This document shows, one piece after another, positions 24,201-37,700 of a stretch of 64,000 nucleotides of DNA. Position 1 is the stretch's first letter. Every line of letters begins with the position of its first letter. Made by a program: the position numbers and the translations under genes. Source of the DNA: Ectocarpus siliculosus (lineage: Eukaryota > Sar > Phaeophyceae > Ectocarpales > Ectocarpaceae); assembly GCA_000310025.1 (NCBI GenBank), contig FN649727.1, positions 3,517,275 through 3,581,274 of the forward strand, in the 5' to 3' direction. Below the pieces are notes generated by a model that saw only the letters and a program-made list of their open reading frames with translations, was not told the DNA's origin and did no database searches.

Positions 24201-26205
24201 TCGTCCTCGAAGGTGGAGCGGGGGCTGAAAGCGTAGAGGGTCGGGGGGGCGATGAACGGAGCGGGCGGAGGTTTGTCTAGAGGGTGTGCCGTCGCCAATT
24301 GCTGTCAGATCGAGCGGAGCACCGTGGCAGACAGGATAGCAGTTGGTCGCCCCTGCAGCACGAAAACACAGCCGGTGGGGAGCGGGTGTGCTTGACACTC
24401 CCGTTTAGGGTGGGGCTAGAATGTTTTGTAGGGAGCTGGTGCCGCTGCTATCAGTCGTGGCTTTTCGCCATTGGTCGTCGACACTCCGCTGTTATGGTCC
24501 CGTCCGTATCGATGGTGCGGTGTCTGTGTAGTCGATGTGGTTGTTGCTTGTGGATTCGATTCTCCGCTCATGTACGTTTCTTGTACGGTTTGTGCTTGCC
24601 CTTAGCAGCACGAAGAAGGAGAAGGAGGCATATCGGACGACGAGAAGGAGCTAGAGGCGGGAGCCAAGCCGGGCAGGAGGAATCCGAGAGTCTGCCTAGA
24701 GTGCTTCGCACCAGAAGGGACCCCGATACAGGCAAGCAACCACGTATCGCCGCCGTCCGCACGAGTGTGGGTGTGGGCGCTGTCTCGAGGGCCGGCAACC
24801 CCTCGCCGGTTCTCTGGGAAACACGCGGCGACGTTTCGAGATTTCCGTCACTCTGTGGTGCTAATCTGTGACTGCCAAGCTTTGACTTATTGAGAGACGG
24901 GATCAGACCACCGTTTGAGTTCGACACTCTGATCGGTGTTGATTTTCTCTATACCAGGGTCTACGTGTCTCCGGCTGAACGGCCAGCGCATATGTCTGAA
25001 CTACGAACACACCCTTAAATAGGATACGCTCTTCCCTAAAACAACGGAGGAAACCCTCACATCTCGTTCTATGTGGGTTGTACCACCCGCACCCATGCAG
25101 GGAAAACGTTTCTTTGTGGGCAGAGAAGGGGCCACTCTCGGGGGGAGGAAAACCAACACGATCGCCTTCTCCTACGAGTCGGGCGGAACTGTGATGGGGA
25201 TAGATGATTTCATCTCGGGAGTACACGCCAGGATCGTGTATGATGACGGAGGCGGCTTCTTCCACATCACGGACGGCAACTCTTTCAAGGTTTGGTTCGC
25301 TGTGTGTGCAGAACGTCCTCCCGCGATGTGGCTGTGTCTTGTCCACCACGAACACGGGGCAAGGGTGTATTTAGTGGCCGTCCGCAGCGATGTGCGAATC
25401 GTGTACGTATTGGATCGAGGGTGTGAAGTTTGCGGATAGAGACTGATTTCCCGACATGGTTTCCGCGAGTCCGGCCCATTCAAACTAATTCCCCGTCCCT
25501 GACGTTCTCACTGATATGTCTGGCCCCTTGTCACGTTGCCCCCCTTGAAGTCGTCGAAGAACGGGACATGGGTCCGGCTGAGCGGGAAGCATACGGAGAG
25601 CAGGCCGTACCCCCTGTCCCACGGTACCGAGATCCTGATCGGGACGGTAAGGGGCGGGAAGGGTGGGAGCATGCGTGAAACGATCGGTGTTAGACTAGCG
25701 TAGGCACGGTCCGAAGGGCAACTCTGTATGGGGTGACCGAGTTGGGGGGAAGGTAGCTGCACGCGTCGGCTCCCGGAGAATTATCGTTTCTTAAGAGGTG
25801 TGTCCTGAGGCGCGGCGATTTGCTAGTCGGTACGATGGGAAGAGAAACGCGTGGACGTGAACCCGAGAGCTGCCGATAAACGCCAAAACCAGTCAAGCGT
25901 GCCACCCACTGTGTTGCGGGGGTGGACTACAGGTCGAACGGTCTGACGAGCGATTAACATGTAGTTACAATAGCTGGAGCCACTTTTCCCCGCATGCTGA
26001 CTTACTTCGTCATTTTTTTCTTGTTATCATCTCTGTCTCCCCTGTCAACGCGCAACGATTGGAACTGTAGGTTCCGTTCTCTGTGACGCTGGGGCGGTTG
26101 AAAAAGAGTTCACCGCCGAAAGCCGAGGTTACGTCATGTCGTGAGGGATCAGGACCATCGATCCTCGCACCCGCGGGGAGCGAACCCCGACGGCAATCGT
26201 CATGA
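21242..26205 (+). CDS. U-box / double FHA-domain protein (probable E3 ubiquitin ligase)
   Basis: Exons, all phase 0: 21242-21385, 21966-22226, 22581-22748, 23497-23613, 23934-24212, 24609-24731, 25101-25289, 25551-25646, 26071-26205; about 503 residues. The first two exons encode a U-box ([25 protein letters not shown], then [13 protein letters not shown]), the E2-recruiting domain of one class of ubiquitin ligases. FHA domain 1 follows (GGRNQ, VSKRH, GTFVRL), then a Ser/Thr-rich linker and an acidic exon, then FHA domain 2 ([23 protein letters not shown]). FHA domains bind phosphothreonine, so the likely role is phosphorylation-dependent ubiquitination. The intron after 24731 would use a GC donor. 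The start is uncertain: ATG 21242 and ATG 21206 are both in frame, and 21242 directly follows an AG that could be a splice acceptor joining this to gene A. The domains are clear; the linker exons are less so. Confidence 0.8.
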
Positions 26206-26739
26206 CGGGAGGGGGGAGATGAGCGCTAAGTTAGGGGTGCGTGCCTGCTGAACTATATTTTGTTTTCCTGACGTGCTGCTTCGAAAGAGGGTACGGGGTG
26301 GCTGGCCAAGCCAAGGGAGGCTGGGAGCTTTTGAGAATCGAGGTTGGTATGTGCGTGCTCGTCTCATCTCTTCTGGTGCAGCTCTACACACCTTTCGGTA
26401 TATTTTTTCTGACGTATCAGCCGGGATTACACAGGAGGAAGGTCATTCAGGAGCTCTTTATTTTTGTATTATTTTTACTGCCCCACCTTTCCTTCTGCGG
26501 TGCTTGCCTTAGGTTTTATCACGAGAAGGATTCAATCGCCCCTTTGACTCGTTGATCGTGAAGCCGAAGTGTGCGACGGCGTCATGTATTGTATATATAT
26601 ATTTTCTACTGTATTTTCTTCCTTGCAGCGCATTCAGAATGTAAGTAATTTATTGGATTTGGTGAGGCTTCCTCATGGCGGCCGGTGGTCCCGCCCAAAT
26701 GTCGTGTTCATTGATTTGTTTTGACCATCGCTCGGATTG
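26206..26739. other. Intergenic, 3' flank of the U-box/FHA gene
   Basis: No gene or repeat recognised. AT-rich TATATATATATTTTC lies at about 26589. Confidence 0.5.
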
Positions 26740-29540
26740 TATTGAGACTCACCCCAAGCTCACGTTGAACTAACTGTGAACAAGTTCTGGAGCATGCCCA
26801 CAAAGCAGCCTCAAAGCCCGGCGACGATGGGACCTCGGAAGCACCAGCATATCTCGCTCGCTTACTCTTGGCCCCCACTACGCGAGAGCTAGTGGTAGCG
26901 CCGATGTAGCAATCAGTAACTTTAATTGTCTTCCAAACTCCGATGAGCATGATCTCGTCCACCGTCGTTCCCGCGAGAGACTGGCTCAGCGAGCCTCCAC
27001 TTGAAAGGGGTGCATCGTAAACGTGTGGGGCCGCTCTGCAGCATGCAAATGCGACTGCAGGGTGGCCGTCATACGTGAAATAGACAAGGGGAACTCCACC
27101 CCGGCCCCCACCTGCCGACACCACGGGGAAAAGGAACCCCTGCATCAGGACCCAACGTCCCAGCAAGTACGATGGAGGGCGTACGTAGATGTACTTGGAA
27201 ACCGCGCGAAAATCGCAGCTGTGAGGACATATCCCGCGTCTGCTAAAACAACCACCACCTCTCTCGAACGCCTCAAAATCCTTCCCAAAATGGGAAACAG
27301 AAAAGCGATACCCTGGGTTGCGGCAGACGCAGTACCTGTGACCAAACGTGAAGGAAAGCTCAACTCCCCGCCGCATAGAGAGTAATGAGACAGTACAAAG
27401 AAAGCATTATCCTTACGCTCCGTCGTGGTAGGAGCAAGTTTAGCACGAGCTAGAATATGCTGCAGCAACGTAACTAGAGTGTGCACGAGAATGACCCGCG
27501 CTTGACCAGACTCCACTCGGGGCTCGCACACGTGTTTTTACGCATCTTTTCAATGGCATTCCACACTGAGTCACGACCAAACTGGTCTCGATAAGCCACT
27601 GTAAATTTTGAGACACACCCTTTGCTGTTGCGTGGCGCCAAATGGGTAGTGGTGTAGATGCTTTGTCAGCAGAATGAGGGACGTACCGCTTGGTAAACGA
27701 ACCCCGGGCGGAGCGTCCTGTTCCGGTCGAGGACCCCGCGCTATGTTGGGCTGTTTGTGAAGTCACTTACAGTTCCCTTGTCGTTGAAGACGAGGAAGCA
27801 TCACCAGTGAACACGTCGTCGGCAATAGCGATCTCCCACCCGCGGAGCAGGGATGTATGGGCACAAACGACCCATCAAAAACAATGGTCATATGGAGCTC
27901 TCCACTCTGCGTGAGCGGAGAGTCCGGAGTGTGGTGGCTATGACCTGCCACCGGAGGCTGGCTATTTCCTTTGGTGCGATGTGGCGAGGAATGCCAAGCG
28001 TGACCGAGCGAACTCAACTCAGTCCAGCTAGGGTGGTGCGGAGAGTGGGCGAGCCTCCGTGGATTCATTTTCCCATCCTCCTATAGATTCATCAACTATT
28101 CGCAGCTGTACCTCGACAGCCATCTTTTACTTTCGCCGGTGGCCTGGGCACCCAGCCACTACCGTGAAAGCGCGCTCCTTTCGAGCCTGTAGCCTACCCG
28201 AGTCGGTGATCATCGGCGGAGCTTGAGGGTGGCGAGGTACGGGGGGGGGGGAGGGGGTTGAGCACCGCAAAGGAAAAATACAATGTATTGCCTGATGTTC
28301 GGGGAACCGCAGTCGGAGCACCGTTCCCGCTGCCAAAACACGCCAGCGCGTGCGGCAGCCCCTGGCAGAGAGCTTGCCACGAAGCACCCCGACCATAGAA
28401 GGAAGGAACCGGTAAAGGGGGGCGAATACGGATGTTTACGAGGAGCCAGCCAATATTATCCGCTGAACGTGTTTCTGGCGGAAATCAACCTCATACGCGA
28501 CCATGGAGCACCGAGGGGAACACCACGCGCGCAAAGAACCGTCTTGGCAGGGCCAATTAAGAATGCCGGGTTGGGCCGCCCGAGCCACGATCCGTGTCCA
28601 ACTGCCACCTGCTGCGCCAGCGGAAACCAGTACGACTTGGTGCCAGGGACGACAGATACCCTGCACGCGTCTGGCACCCCGCCAAGTTTTGTACGATTGC
28701 CCCGCCATCAATAGGGGGGGGAACCGAGATGCGGGAGCGCTTGCGTAGCCGGAGTTTGGAGACGTTGCCCGCAAACATGTCCACCCTACAGTCGCCATCC
28801 CAGAGCCGTTGAGTAGGGAGAAGAACGGCAGCTGGGGCGCCCCCCGGCGCGCCCGTTGAAACGACACAGCAGATGCCATCAGGGCCATGCTGCACGGGCC
28901 CAGTGAGTCCCATAATAATTCTTGGAAATCGCCGGACTTCAGGCACACAATCGACTCCCCCCCATCCGATGGAACAGGTGTCGGACGCCCCGTTAGAACG
29001 AGAAGCGGGAAAGTGCCCAGCGCACTGCCATGGCCCTTCGTAGCAAGCGGCGGGAAGCGTCAAACGATGGTGGAGCTCCCCCAGCGAGTGCGTACTGGAG
29101 AAGTAGTGGTTGAGGTCGACGTACTTGGACAACCGTTCGCACGGAAAAAATGACTCTCTCGAAAGGGCCCCGCGCCCGTCTCCACAACCCCCCCGCCCAA
29201 ACCGACGGAGGGAGCGTCGGACGCCCCGTTAGAAAGAGCAGCGGAAAAGTGCCAAGCTCGCTCGCTGCCAGCACTGCTCGCCAGCGAGCCGCCCATCCGT
29301 AAGACAAGAACACTCTGTACCACGAATGGGGGAGGTAGGTGAAAGCCGTCAGTCCTAAAAATCGGGAACGGCTGAGAGTATGATTTACCCGAGGGCTCAG
29401 CGAATAGCCGAGTGGATGATGCATCTTTCGTACCACACCACCGTATAGGATATTACCAAGATGGGTGTGATGAATCGCGGATGCATTGTCCAAGGAGGTC
29501 ATCATATAGCAACCTTTCGAGCATGTTCGCCACACGGGAC
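26740..29540 (-). mobile_element. Decayed DIRS/Ngaro-like tyrosine-recombinase retrotransposon
   Basis: Read on the minus strand, short conserved blocks appear in pol order but in different frames. There is a reverse-transcriptase palm piece, MTSLDNASAIHHTHLG (about 29500-29450), then PLGYSLSPRV (about 29418-29385). Next is FTYLPHSW where a YLDD-type box is expected, so the catalytic Asp pair is lost. An RNase H-like GASDAPSVGLGGG (about 29240-29160) is followed by a second version, GASDTCSIGWGGV (about 29006-28930). The DIRS-typical vDlFA motif is seen as CRVDMFAGNVSKL (about 28790-28750). At about 26998-26905, QSLAGTTVDEIMLIGVWKT resembles the C-terminal part of a tyrosine recombinase. Stops and frame changes show that it is dead. 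Borders and terminal repeats were not found, and each block alone is weak; the order is the argument. Confidence 0.5.
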
Positions 29541-32500
29541 TCGGTATCCATGGAAGAGCAATGTAAATATCGCTGGTGTGCCGGTTGAGCGGGGGTGGAC
29601 AAACATCATTTGCCTAAAAGATCGTACGTCAAGCTGGTCAACAGGAGGCACCGCTCAGCCTGCCGGAGGCGTGAGCAGGTGAAAGAACCATGGATAACAG
29701 CTCTCCCTCCGGATGAGCTTCACGATCTACCGTTCATGTCCTGTCCCAGACCAGAACATGGCTGGGGCTACCAGCTCGCGCCAGTACGTGCTACCGCAGA
29801 GAGACCGGGCCATCGACGTGCCACACGTGAATCTGGGAAGAAATTGCTCTTCCGTCTAATGAGGTGGTACCCGTGGAAGAACTCAGCTGTTCCAGGCAGC
29901 AAAACGAACGTTAACAACAATGTTGGATTGCAAACCCATGTGAAATCAATCGATCACGTGACGACCTTGCTAGTTACTTTACCAATGGTCATGGTCCTGT
30001 TTCAAACGGTACAACCACATCCCAATACTTCGGCCGTTCCACCTGTTTCTCTTCATTTATCCGACTTACATGTGTCATCTACAACACCAAAATCCTAGGC
30101 AGAGAGGCGCGGACCACTGCTGCTTGCTGTAAACAACAAATAACGCATGTGGATGTCTGTTCCGACCAACTTCCTGGCTTCGGTCCGGTGTTGGAAACAT
30201 TGCATCCGCTTTCGAACGTTCCAATGCCCTTCTGCCGACATATATGCTGCAAGCAACATGCATCCTGCAACATCAACAACAGCATTTATTTACAGACGTA
30301 TGCCATTGCTGTACACTACAACTAACGCGACTCCTTGTGTCCACACATGAGCACCCTGTCAAGCTGTGTTATCCCACGTGTGTCTTGTGATCCACAGCAA
30401 CGGCGGATATGACAAGCACATTCGTATAACAATCATAACAAATCAAACATCATCATGATCTTCCGATCCAAATGCATTCAAACATCACTTCCAAAAAGAA
30501 ACACGGAATATCATCCGGTTGGTTCACAACAACAATCAATTATTCGTCATCTACCTGCGACGATACGTGCCCATAGCCGGAACGCTGCAATCTCCACGAC
30601 CACACGGCGCCCTACAAACTACTGCATACTCTGGTGGAACCGATCCTCTCGCGAACGCTGAGGTGAGACACCTGAAACATTGTACGCGTTCGCAGCCATT
30701 GGTCGACACAATATGTTGGGACTCTATAGTACGCTAACATGTTCGGATGGCGACGCGTCCACAAGACGACTGTGGCCTAAATAGACATAGTGTAGACATG
30801 CGAACAGGATGTCAATTACTCCAATGAAAACTACCTGTTGTCGTAAACGCCTTGACAACATTCTCGTATGATCCCTTAACGCTGTGTATGCATCTCCTTC
30901 CTGCAGAAACCAATCAACGAAAAATGGGCGATTCTGCACAACCCTCGTCATCAGTATTTACAGCGAGCGCCGAGTCTAAAGACCATTCGGGATTCGCCTC
31001 TCCTTTTACTTGCCAAAGGCATCGTCTTGGGTACCTTCCCACCAAAGCGCTTTTCCGGTACCGACTCATATGCGTCTAGACTAATGGTCAGAAATTCGAT
31101 GTGCCTAGATAGATCTATCGCCAAACGCGACCAAATTATCGCGAAGCCAATACGTGACAACTCAACATTGATTGGTGGAACCCATCAAAAACGACACATA
31201 CAACAATGACGTTGGTGTTGCACATTGTCGTCGTAGATAGGGTTGACGAAAGTAAGGTTCTTTTATGTTGTGTGGACGTTTATATGTTGTAGAAGACCTA
31301 CATGATGCCGTCTTGTTTTGTGTCTTCTTTTATAAATGGGCTACAGTACGTCGTCTTTAGGGCCGTATCAACAGTAATAACATCATAATACGCTTGCCTT
31401 CGGGCACTTCCGGAGGGAAGAAAAACACCTTGCTTGTCCGATTGGACCATCTGTACATACATATCAAGGCCGTGCCATATCAGGGGTCTATACGACGCGT
31501 TGTTTCCTCCCGTGAGCAACCAAACATGAAACCACAACAGCTTTGTTGTTAGCTTTCAACCATTAGACTACATCGCGAAGCCCGGCAGCCTTACTTCCCA
31601 CGCATGGTGGCCGCCCGCCCTATTGGGGGGCGGCGGGGGGTCAATCGTTTCCCCTAGTACAGTGGTATTCTGCCCCGTCGCCTCAGCCCCCAGTGTTGAC
31701 GCACTACTGTACGAACAGCACGTCGACGGTGGATCGACCAGGGCGGCCGCACTTTCGTCGTTCGCTACATTTATGGAGGATATGGAGGATAGCGCAGTAG
31801 ACTACCGTACTGCTGTAGTATCACACGCGTGGAGGCTCACACCGGAGCAGGACAGCAAAACGTCTATTTAGACTAGTCGCTGCTGTGAGGCGGTTGGCGA
31901 CGTCTTGAGGAACAGTTCGCCTGGGCGTACGAGAGGGCGGAGTCTAGATAGATCCCCCTGTTGTTATTTAGCGAGATCGGTCCAGCTGTTTTACGTACCA
32001 GCACCTCATGACAACAGCAGAGTATCCTTTCCGGCGAGGCCTCTTCGGAAAATATTCCCGCTTGAGAAAACAAGATTTTGATCGGACGGGTAAGAAACGT
32101 TCCAAAGACCCGAAGAAATTTATTTTGGAACGGTCGTCAAGTTGTGGCCTCATCGTGAACTTGAAGAACGCATTTGCGTCGCGTGTCCTTCGCCACCTCA
32201 AAACGTCAAACCATCACACCCCGACCGGACGAACTGCACCGCTACATGGAAAACAAGGTGAGCAAAGAATAAGGCAAGACCTGACTGACTTTGTTATTAT
32301 TTCGGAGTTCTGTAGCACGTGTTTGTAGATCACGAGATGGATCCGTTCCGAGCTTCTGTGTTCTTGCACAATCCCGCAGCTACAAGGTGTGGTCTGTAGC
32401 ACATGGCGGCAACGATTCATATGAAGTCTGCCCTCGCTGGGAGGGTGTCTTGAAGGCGGATCCTTGCGATACAGTCCCTGCGTGAACATTCCAGAGCGAG

Positions 32501-34749
32501 AGGGGAAGGTAAATGGATAGAGAGAGCTACAGGAGACACATAGACACCACGGACAGATCCGCCTACATGCAGCTCAACCCTTCATCTGCCTCACTTTTCG
32601 AGGAGGTCTGCCCGAGTGGGATGTACATTCCTGCCATTGAGCGCCACTTGCTGCCATGTCTGCAACGCTCCTGGTCCTTGAGCCGAGCCTATGTCGAGCC
32701 CCACTCCTGTCAGAGCAGTGCACCTAGTTGTATGATAGACTAAAATGTGCTGCTGGACCGTGTCGTCGTGCGGGCATGCACGAGCAGTCTGTGTACATAA
32801 AAAAATCGAGGAATCTCCCGTTCTTTCGCAGACGTATGCATAGCGAGGGGTACAGGTACACCACGCCGCACCGCTGCTGTGTGGGCCGAAGTTGGTCATC
32901 TACAGTAGATCCACACAGCATGGCATTATGCGTGTAAGCCACACGGCATTATGTAGCGGGATGAAGCACAAGCAAGTACTGCTGAAGTGATGTGGCCCAA
33001 ATGCGGCGTTCTGCGGAACGGTACGAGTGCGTGTACTTTAGAAGTAATTCTCAAGAAGCAAGACGACCATGGACGAATAACCCACGCCCATTGATATGAT
33101 GGGTTCGTGCCCGGTTGTGGCCAGCAGGAGGAAGGCAGGATGAGATGACGGGAGATCCGTACTGGAGACAGAGTTTAGAAAACCAAAACATGCGGGCGTT
33201 CGTTATTTTTCAAGAGGTATACCTCATCACTCTCCACCCACAGAGTTTACCCTCAGGAGCGGAACCCATTGGGACCACGCCGTGTATTTCGATGATGTGT
33301 GAAAGTTGTTTTTCAAGATCGAGTCCAGGAGGTGCCCTCATGACTTCATAGTCAAGATCCGTAAAATTGTCAAAAAAAAGTCGGGAGAACAATGCACACA
33401 ACCGAGGTATCGACCCAGTGCCCTGCCGACGACGCGCCGAATGTGAAGGTGTACCCATTTGAAGAAAATAGATTTAGGGCACATATAAGAAGTGCATTCA
33501 TTGGGCACGCGCGCCCGGGTTGGCAGTCAATTCCGCCTCCTAAGGCCGCACTGGAGTTTGCAGATCCTCTTCAAGAATACAGGAAACGCGAACCTTGGTT
33601 TTCCAAACGCTAACTCCAAATCAATCTACCATGGCGTCGCAACCGTCCGCTGTGGCCGCTGGTGTACAATGTTTGCATTTGAGATTGTAGCCCTTGCGAT
33701 ACACTACGGATTACAATAGCAGTCCGCTATTTCCAACCGATCCTTTTGCCATCGAGATCGGTGAGGTACAAGCAGGATTTGTAGCTGCTGCGCGGTCCGA
33801 TTTTCTTGAATACTTCAAGCACCTTTGCTTAACCCCTTACCACGCACAGAAAATTCGGCGTTCTTGCGAAATTTCTGAAATGTAAGAAAAGAGCGAACGA
33901 CGCCTGCTGATTGGATGGTGCAGGCAGTTCCATCCCTGGGTCCAAGTGCAAAGCTGCCTTCCCACTTGAGCCGTCTCTTGTCTATAATCTCTATCAATTG
34001 TCCCCTCCATACGAGGGGACATTTGATAGGGATTTTAGACAGCAACTGGCGGGAGCGTGGTAAACGGTGCACGAAAAGGAGGTTTTCAAGATATTTCTCA
34101 AGAGGGAAAGCGAGACCTTCTAACTCAAGCCCTAGGTTGCTCGGTGCCTCCTATCAACGGTGGGCTAGGTACTTCTTCCGCGCTTGCCCCTAGAAGCGCT
34201 TTCCACCCAAGGGTAGACAGACGCGGCGCAACTTTGCTGTTGAACCCGCGGCGTAATCGCCCCGCGATTCGATCTGTTCATTACCCTCAAACTCCTCCAC
34301 TCTCCAAAGCATCCATACTAGACTAGAGTCGTCCCTGTGTACCCTGGCACCCCCCTGGTCGAGTAGTGCAAAGGAGGAGACAATCATGCCATTCTTCGCG
34401 AGGTGAAGCAGCTGAAGAAGATGGGGACAAAAAGTGTCCCCAAAAGGCGATCCAGCCCTAAAGGCACCTACACGTTCATGACCCCACAGGCATTCAAAAC
34501 GACTACAAACATGCCGATGAGTAGGATATGGGGGGGAAGAGCTGCGCTGAAGTTCGCGGCCCCACAAATTCATTACTTGTCTATTGCGAATGTCCAACCA
34601 GCCCCCCTCTCCCCTCTCCCCCCTCCCCCTGAAATATTGAATCAACCTGGGACCCAAAGCGGAAGCGGCAAGAGGTTACGGCCGACAACAGCAGTGTTGC
34701 TCAACAATCTGGTGCTACTCTTACTACGTCTGCTACACCGAGTGCGACA
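29541..34749. other. 5.2-kb stretch without a recognisable gene
   Basis: All open frames here are under about 155 codons and show no domain I recognise on either strand, nor exon-like pieces with matching splice phases. The left part may be the 5' portion of the decayed retroelement. The last few hundred bases are the upstream region of NB-ARC-TPR gene B. Confidence 0.5.
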
Positions 34750-37700
34750 ATGGATAATGTTGGATCACCAGCGGCCTCATCTTGCGACAGCGGATCGGAT
34801 TCAGACGGATTTGTCCACGTTTCGAGCGGGGAGGACTTCGTCATGGTGCAGTCGTCAAAGAGGTCTCGGGCGGAGGCAGGCGCAGCCCCAGCAGCAGCAT
34901 CATCGGTGGGGGTAGATGCCGCAGGTCCCGCTGGTCCCGCAGGTCCCGCAGGTCCCGCGGGTCCCGCAGGTCCCACCGTTGGCACCGGTGGCGGTGTTGG
35001 TACGGCTTCGCACAACAGCGACCAGCAGCCTGCTACTTCTATTAGCCGTCCTACGGCTTTCGCTAGGAAATTGGCGTCATCCATCGACCGCAGTCACGCA
35101 GCCGCCACCGAGGCCGCCACCACCGCGGCCAAAGCGGCCACCGCCAACATCACCGGCCCGTCTTCACCACCCGGCCCTTATTACCCACGCCTCCACCAGC
35201 TCCAGCAAAAACGTCCTCCACGAACGAAGGTAGCCGCGGTGTCCCCGGAGGCGCCCCGCCTCCCTTCGCACTACGTGGAGCGGTGGGCCCTGCTCGAGAA
35301 GGTCGTCAACGAGCTCATCGGCAAGAAGCATCTCGACAACCGTCACGCCAGGAACAGCAGCACCACCAAAAGCGGCGACAACCAACTTCACAATAATTCC
35401 ACAATCGACAACAACGGGTAAGGGCATGCACGAACAACAAAAGACACATTAGGCTCACCAAATCGAAGCTCTGGATCCGCGGGACGTGTGTGTGTGTGTG
35501 ATTCTTTTGGGGGGGGCGGTCGTATCCAGAGACCCTTGGGATACATGCCGTGCTTCTCTCTGTGAATGGCATCTGGGCCTAGAGACCGCCAGGAGGTGGC
35601 GGGCACCCGCACCGCCCAGGTTCGTCTTAGGAAAGCTTCTCATACATGCCTCGATGCACCAACCTCCTCTGGGAGCCCCTATTTAGCACGCCTGCCACCC
35701 GTTTGGCCCAGTGGCCAGAGAACAATGGGTCACTTGAGCTACCGTGCGTTGAAGATTGAGTAGTCTTCATGGTAAACAAACTACCAATACATGGAGACAA
35801 AAGAAGGACCAGGTACGAAAAAAGAAATTGTTTCAGCAAACTTTCGGCGTGGAAGGATTTTCCGGGATCGAAAGCGACAATGAGAAACAGGCGCTTCATC
35901 GTGCCTGCGTGTGTGTCTCCACACAGGCTCTTCGTTGGGTAGCGAGGTGAAAGAACTGCAGTACTGCCGCGTGAAATAACGGAGACGAAAGTCCGAAGGT
36001 CGCAAACACTCACCGAATGGTTCGTAATCTGTCGATGTTTCATGGTATTTTCGAATCTAACCCCCTACTGAGCGGCGGAAGGTTATGTGCCCGAAAATTA
36101 TTTTTCGCATACCCTTGGAAACATCTCGCAAAACATTGCACAACGTTCTTCGCCAGGGGTAACACGAACACCAGCGGCGACGAGCATGTTATCGGAAACA
36201 ACAACAACGGCGACGGTCGCGAGAGTGCTGCCTACGCCCTGCTCGGTGACAGCGGGTCGGGGAAGACCGTTCTGGCGTCGGCCATCGTCTCTCACCCCGA
36301 GGTCCGCAGAAAATTCTGGCGAGGAATCTTCTGGGTCAGCCTTGGACGTGCGGGTGTGACGAGAGCAACGGCAGGCACAGGAGGAGATCTGCTGAGAGCT
36401 GTGTTTCACGCTCTGGCTGCGCAGGTGGTTGCGATAGCCCATCCGCTCCCAGCCAACAGTGACGAAGCCGCCGCCGCAACCGCACTCCTTGCCCGGCCAG
36501 CAAGCCCTGGGGAAACCCTCAAGCAGCTGGCCTCCTCGAATGGGGGTTCACGGCTGGGGGGGCAGAGCCGACTCCTCGTTCTTGACGGCATCAGCGAGAG
36601 CTTCACCGACAACGTCAACGCCGTGGCCGAGCTGCAAAGGGCCGGGTTTGTGGTGCTGGTGACCGGCGAAAAGCCGTGCGCGCTGTCGCTCCTGCAGAGC
36701 AAGCGGACATCGTCGCCAGCAAAGCCGGAGGCTGGCTGGGACCTAGGGAACGGTCGTTCCACACCGCAGCACTGCCGATTCCACGTCAGTGTGCTGCAGG
36801 CCGTGACGCCAAACGAGGCGGTGGAGATGCTGCTGAAGAGGGTGAGGCGGCCGGGTGGGGCGGCAATTGCGTTGGAGGCGACGACACCCGCAGCTTGGGC
36901 GGAGCAGAAGGCCGGTGATGCTGGTGACCCGGGCGTCGACGCGGCGACCCGGGCGTCGTTCGAGTCGTGTGCTCTACAGGTGATTTAGCTTGACTGCTAG
37001 ATGTGGGAGTTGGTGTGTGGCTCGGTTGACTGGGTATGCACGTTGATCGATCGGTTGACAAAATCAAGGCAGATAAAAATTTAAAATCCTTTGCTTTTCC
37101 CCCCCTGCTTTGTGACATTCGCGGCGCGAACCGCTCCAACTTTTCCCAACAGGTAGTCAATGACTGCGGAGAGATCGCACCGCTGGCTCTCGCTATCGTC
37201 GGCGCAGTAGTAGCCGGCCAGGATGAGAGGGGTGGCAGGCGGGACAACTCGCCGCCCTGCGACTACGCTGAACGCTGCCGTCAGATCGAGCGGCAACTCA
37301 TCCGGGATCATGATCGTTGTGGCGACGGCTACGCTTTGAGCAGGGTGATGGAGTTGGGGTTTGGCGCGCTCCCTGGCGACAAGACGAAGGACTGCTTCGT
37401 TAGGCTGGGGGTGTTGGCGGAGGGAACCGTGGCTCCGCTCGACATGCTGTCCAACCTTTGGGGGCAGGTGATTCACGGTAGTGATATGATGGTTCTGGTG
37501 GCGGAACGAATGGAGAGGAGGACGAAACCAGGCCACGGTTGAAGAGAAGCTATGCTTCTCTCTATGTACTCTTGCTTGTCGTCGTCGAAACACCGCTCTC
37601 TTTCTGTCTCTCTCTCTCTTGCGCGCGCTCTCTTGATATATCTCTCTCTATCTCTCTCGGGCGAATTCGAAGCGGATGCGCGAAACGCATTAGGCATAAC

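Noticed and set aside
26708-27376. 222-codon minus-strand frame as an independent gene
   Set aside because: Better explained as the recombinase end of the decayed retroelement.
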